Below are positions 61,871-64,000 of a stretch of 64,000 nucleotides of DNA, piece after piece (positions within the stretch are counted from its first letter, which is position 1; each line of letters opens with the position of its first letter). This DNA comes from Nemophila menziesii (taxonomy: Eukaryota > Streptophyta > Magnoliopsida > Boraginales > Hydrophyllaceae): assembly GCA_029959085.1 (NCBI GenBank), contig JARWIR010000013.1, positions 13,827,186-13,891,185 on the forward strand, read 5' to 3'. A program made the position numbers and the translations under genes. The notes under the pieces are model-generated. The model saw only the letters and a program-made list of their open reading frames with translations, did no database searches and was not told the origin of the DNA.

Positions 61871-64000
61871 TGCATTCCAACTTAACTGTCTTTTAAAACA
61901 CCGCGACTCATTGTCCAAAAAAAAAACACCGCGACCATAGGATGTAAGACATATTATATGAACTTTTTAGATGACTACTCTACACTAAATTCTGCCTCCT
62001 AATATCTAAATAACACTCAAAACAAATGTTTTTTTTTTAAAACAGCAGAGGTTGAAAACCAACTTGAAAGAAAATTCAAGAGACTTAGGTCTGATAGGAG
62101 TGGTAAATGTAGTTCTAATTGCCTTAAATAGTTTTGTGAAACTAATAGAATAAAACAAGAACTAAGTGCCCCATATACGTCCCAACAACCTAAAATAACT
62201 GAAAGGGAGAAGAAAATCCTTAAAGAATGATGAATGTCATGCTAATTAGTTTAGATTTCCCAAACAACGTGTGAGGGGAAGTTGTCTTGACTGCAGGAAA
62301 TGAACTGAATAGTGTTCCCTATAGGAACCTAGACTAGACCCCTTATGAGTTGTGGAAAGGCTTTTTACCTAAACCAAAATTGATTGAACGGATTCTACCA
62401 CATTGAAATATAATATCAAAACTGATTAAATATAATGAATAGAACTGTTTGTGTTTGGTTGGGCTAGATTAAAGAAATAAAGTTGTAAAAATAAATTGCT
62501 GGGAAGAGAGAAAGATCTCTATTTCACTAAAAGTTGGCGTCAACGAGTCTTGTGACTACTATTCTAGTCCTGGATTACAAAGCCTATATTCATATTAAGT
62601 GCTCACAATTTCATGATTTTACTCGTCTTTCCCCAACTACCAACATGATCTAACAAACAACTTCCCTTATACTTGTGGGAAATATTCCGTGAAGATGGTA
62701 CACGTTTTCAAGTTGATCTTGATAGGATCGTGGGGAGCTTTAACATATCAGCTCAAATGAGATGATTTGTTCTGGTGTCTGTTTCTTTAGTATTAACCTT
62801 ATCTTATTCTCCATAGGGAACCTCGATGTCTCGGGGTTCTTACAGACGGTTAGCCTATGATGTCACTATGAATCATACGTCTTTGCAATACTTATGCGTT
62901 TGAAGTACATATATAATTTTTCCTATCGAATACCCCTATGAATCTTATTATTCTTCCCACAAAGGAGAATATTTTTTTTATTATATTGGATCCTATTGAT
63001 GGACTTTCAATAATATTTCTCTGTTGAGCGGACGGACGATAATTTTAAACTTCAGTGTCTTATTCCTTCCAAACTCTTACCTATGCTCTAGATAATTTAA
63101 TTGTTCAGGTAGGATATTTATGATGGTTAGACCTTTCCACAAAAAGAGTCGTTACTATGCTAGGGTATTTCCCTAATATACACCTACTCTTCATGGGGTG
63201 CACGTCGTCTCCTTTATTTCAAATTAGATCATTTTCCTTCCTTGGTTATTTCATTTGACGAACTAGCTTATATTGATGTTCTTTCTTTATCTTCACACAT
63301 ATATAAATGCTTGCCAAGACTTTCTCTCATTTTCACATGATCATACGAATTCTTCCTTTATTTTCATATCCCCTCATATAAATGCTTCCAAAATGCTTTC
63401 CTTTCCTCTCGGACTCAAATGCAAAGGAAAGAAATTAAACTAGAGAGAAGTAATTATAAACCATATGTAGCCCGATATGTCACACACGAGGTTATTCTTC
63501 CCCTAAACCATCTGTAATGTGAACAATGGATATTTAATGCTTTCAAACTTTTGATGACATGCACACATGTACCACTTTCTACTAAGGGCGGGTCATAATG
63601 ACTTCTTTCCTTGTATACTCAAAACTTCACGTCTTAATTACCTACGTTTCCTTTCCTAGGTCATTTACGTCTATATATTTAAATTTCCGGGGTATAATAG
63701 AAAAAGTTATTTTCTCCTATATTTGAAGTACCCCTTTACTTCTTTACAAAAAATTACATTTTCTTATTTTGCAATCATGGCAAACCAACCGAAAACCGCC
63801 AAGGGGAAAACCTTCTGACTTCTGAGCAAAGACCAGACATTTGTAGCAAAGACGTCTGATATCCAAAACACTTTATTGTCATATTTGAAGACTTGAATCC
63901 AAGTGTAAGGATGGCATATTTGTGCAGATATCCGCTGAGGTTACGAGGATAACATATAAAATGACACGAATAAAGACATTAGCAAGTTTTAAAGAAAAAA
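61871..64000. other. intergenic to window end, no gene recognised
   Basis: No convincing frame. Near the end, a TATA-like TCTATATATTTAAAT (63670) is followed by an ATG at 63778 (MANQPKTAKGKTF, then stop). This could be the start of a decayed retroelement Gag or of a gene continuing right, but cannot be judged here. Confidence 0.4.

Overview
This is nuclear DNA of a flowering plant, most likely a eudicot. It is AT-rich. Its two intact genes have short introns with GT..AG borders, and the rest is plant-type repeats: L1-type LINEs with zf-RVT and RNase H domains, Ty1/Copia elements, a tRNA-derived SINE, Helitrons and foldback elements. I cannot name the species. No rRNA, intact tRNA, CRISPR array or prokaryotic signal was seen. 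All identifications were made by eye, without database searches. Layout: 1-0.77 kb is mostly unassigned. 0.77-2.47 kb is a decayed tandem duplication. 2.64-6.54 kb is a dead L1 LINE on the + strand. From 6.56 to 43.96 kb lies the dominant structure: a tandem array of about 14 units of 1.65-1.80 kb plus a stub. Each unit holds a broken LINE 3' end (zf-RVT then RNase H) and a spacer that itself carries three ~70 bp subrepeats. From 24.2 to 34.6 kb the units alternate in two types, giving a higher-order dimer of ~3.46 kb repeated three times. Other elements later inserted into the array, and most left clear target-site duplications: a SINE (11.4 kb), an 8.5 kb Copia-type element (11.71-20.22 kb), a 1.5 kb solo LTR (36.34-37.86 kb), a hAT-like fragment (38.38-38.96 kb) and a 3.5 kb reduced Copia element (39.94-43.43 kb). 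Inside the 8.5 kb Copia element sit two Helitron-like elements. The larger (~4.2 kb) carries fragments, introns included, of genes for the PP2A scaffold subunit A, centrin and glutamate synthase. To the right, 44.0-47.3 kb is a second L1 LINE on the minus strand that stops just before the promoter of an intact five-exon gene for cytochrome c oxidase subunit 6b (47.66-49.13 kb). After further LINE scraps comes an intact ten-exon organellar-type seryl-tRNA synthetase gene (50.97-53.38 kb). The two genes lie head to tail on the + strand and both serve organelles; I see no other link between them. 53.4-64 kb is intergenic. It holds a foldback/SINE compound repeat (54.3-54.9 kb), a dense cluster of GTAC motifs (55.87-56.6 kb), a promoter with a very short first exon (57.1-57.43 kb), a MITE (58.13-58.30 kb), a ~590 bp nearly loopless hairpin (58.73-59.33 kb), a second large foldback element (60.47-61.16 kb) and a Copia pol scrap (61.56-61.87 kb). 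The strongest candidates for something undescribed are the LINE-derived satellite with its dimeric higher-order repeat, the gene-carrying Helitron nested in a Copia element nested in that satellite, and the long hairpin at 59 kb.
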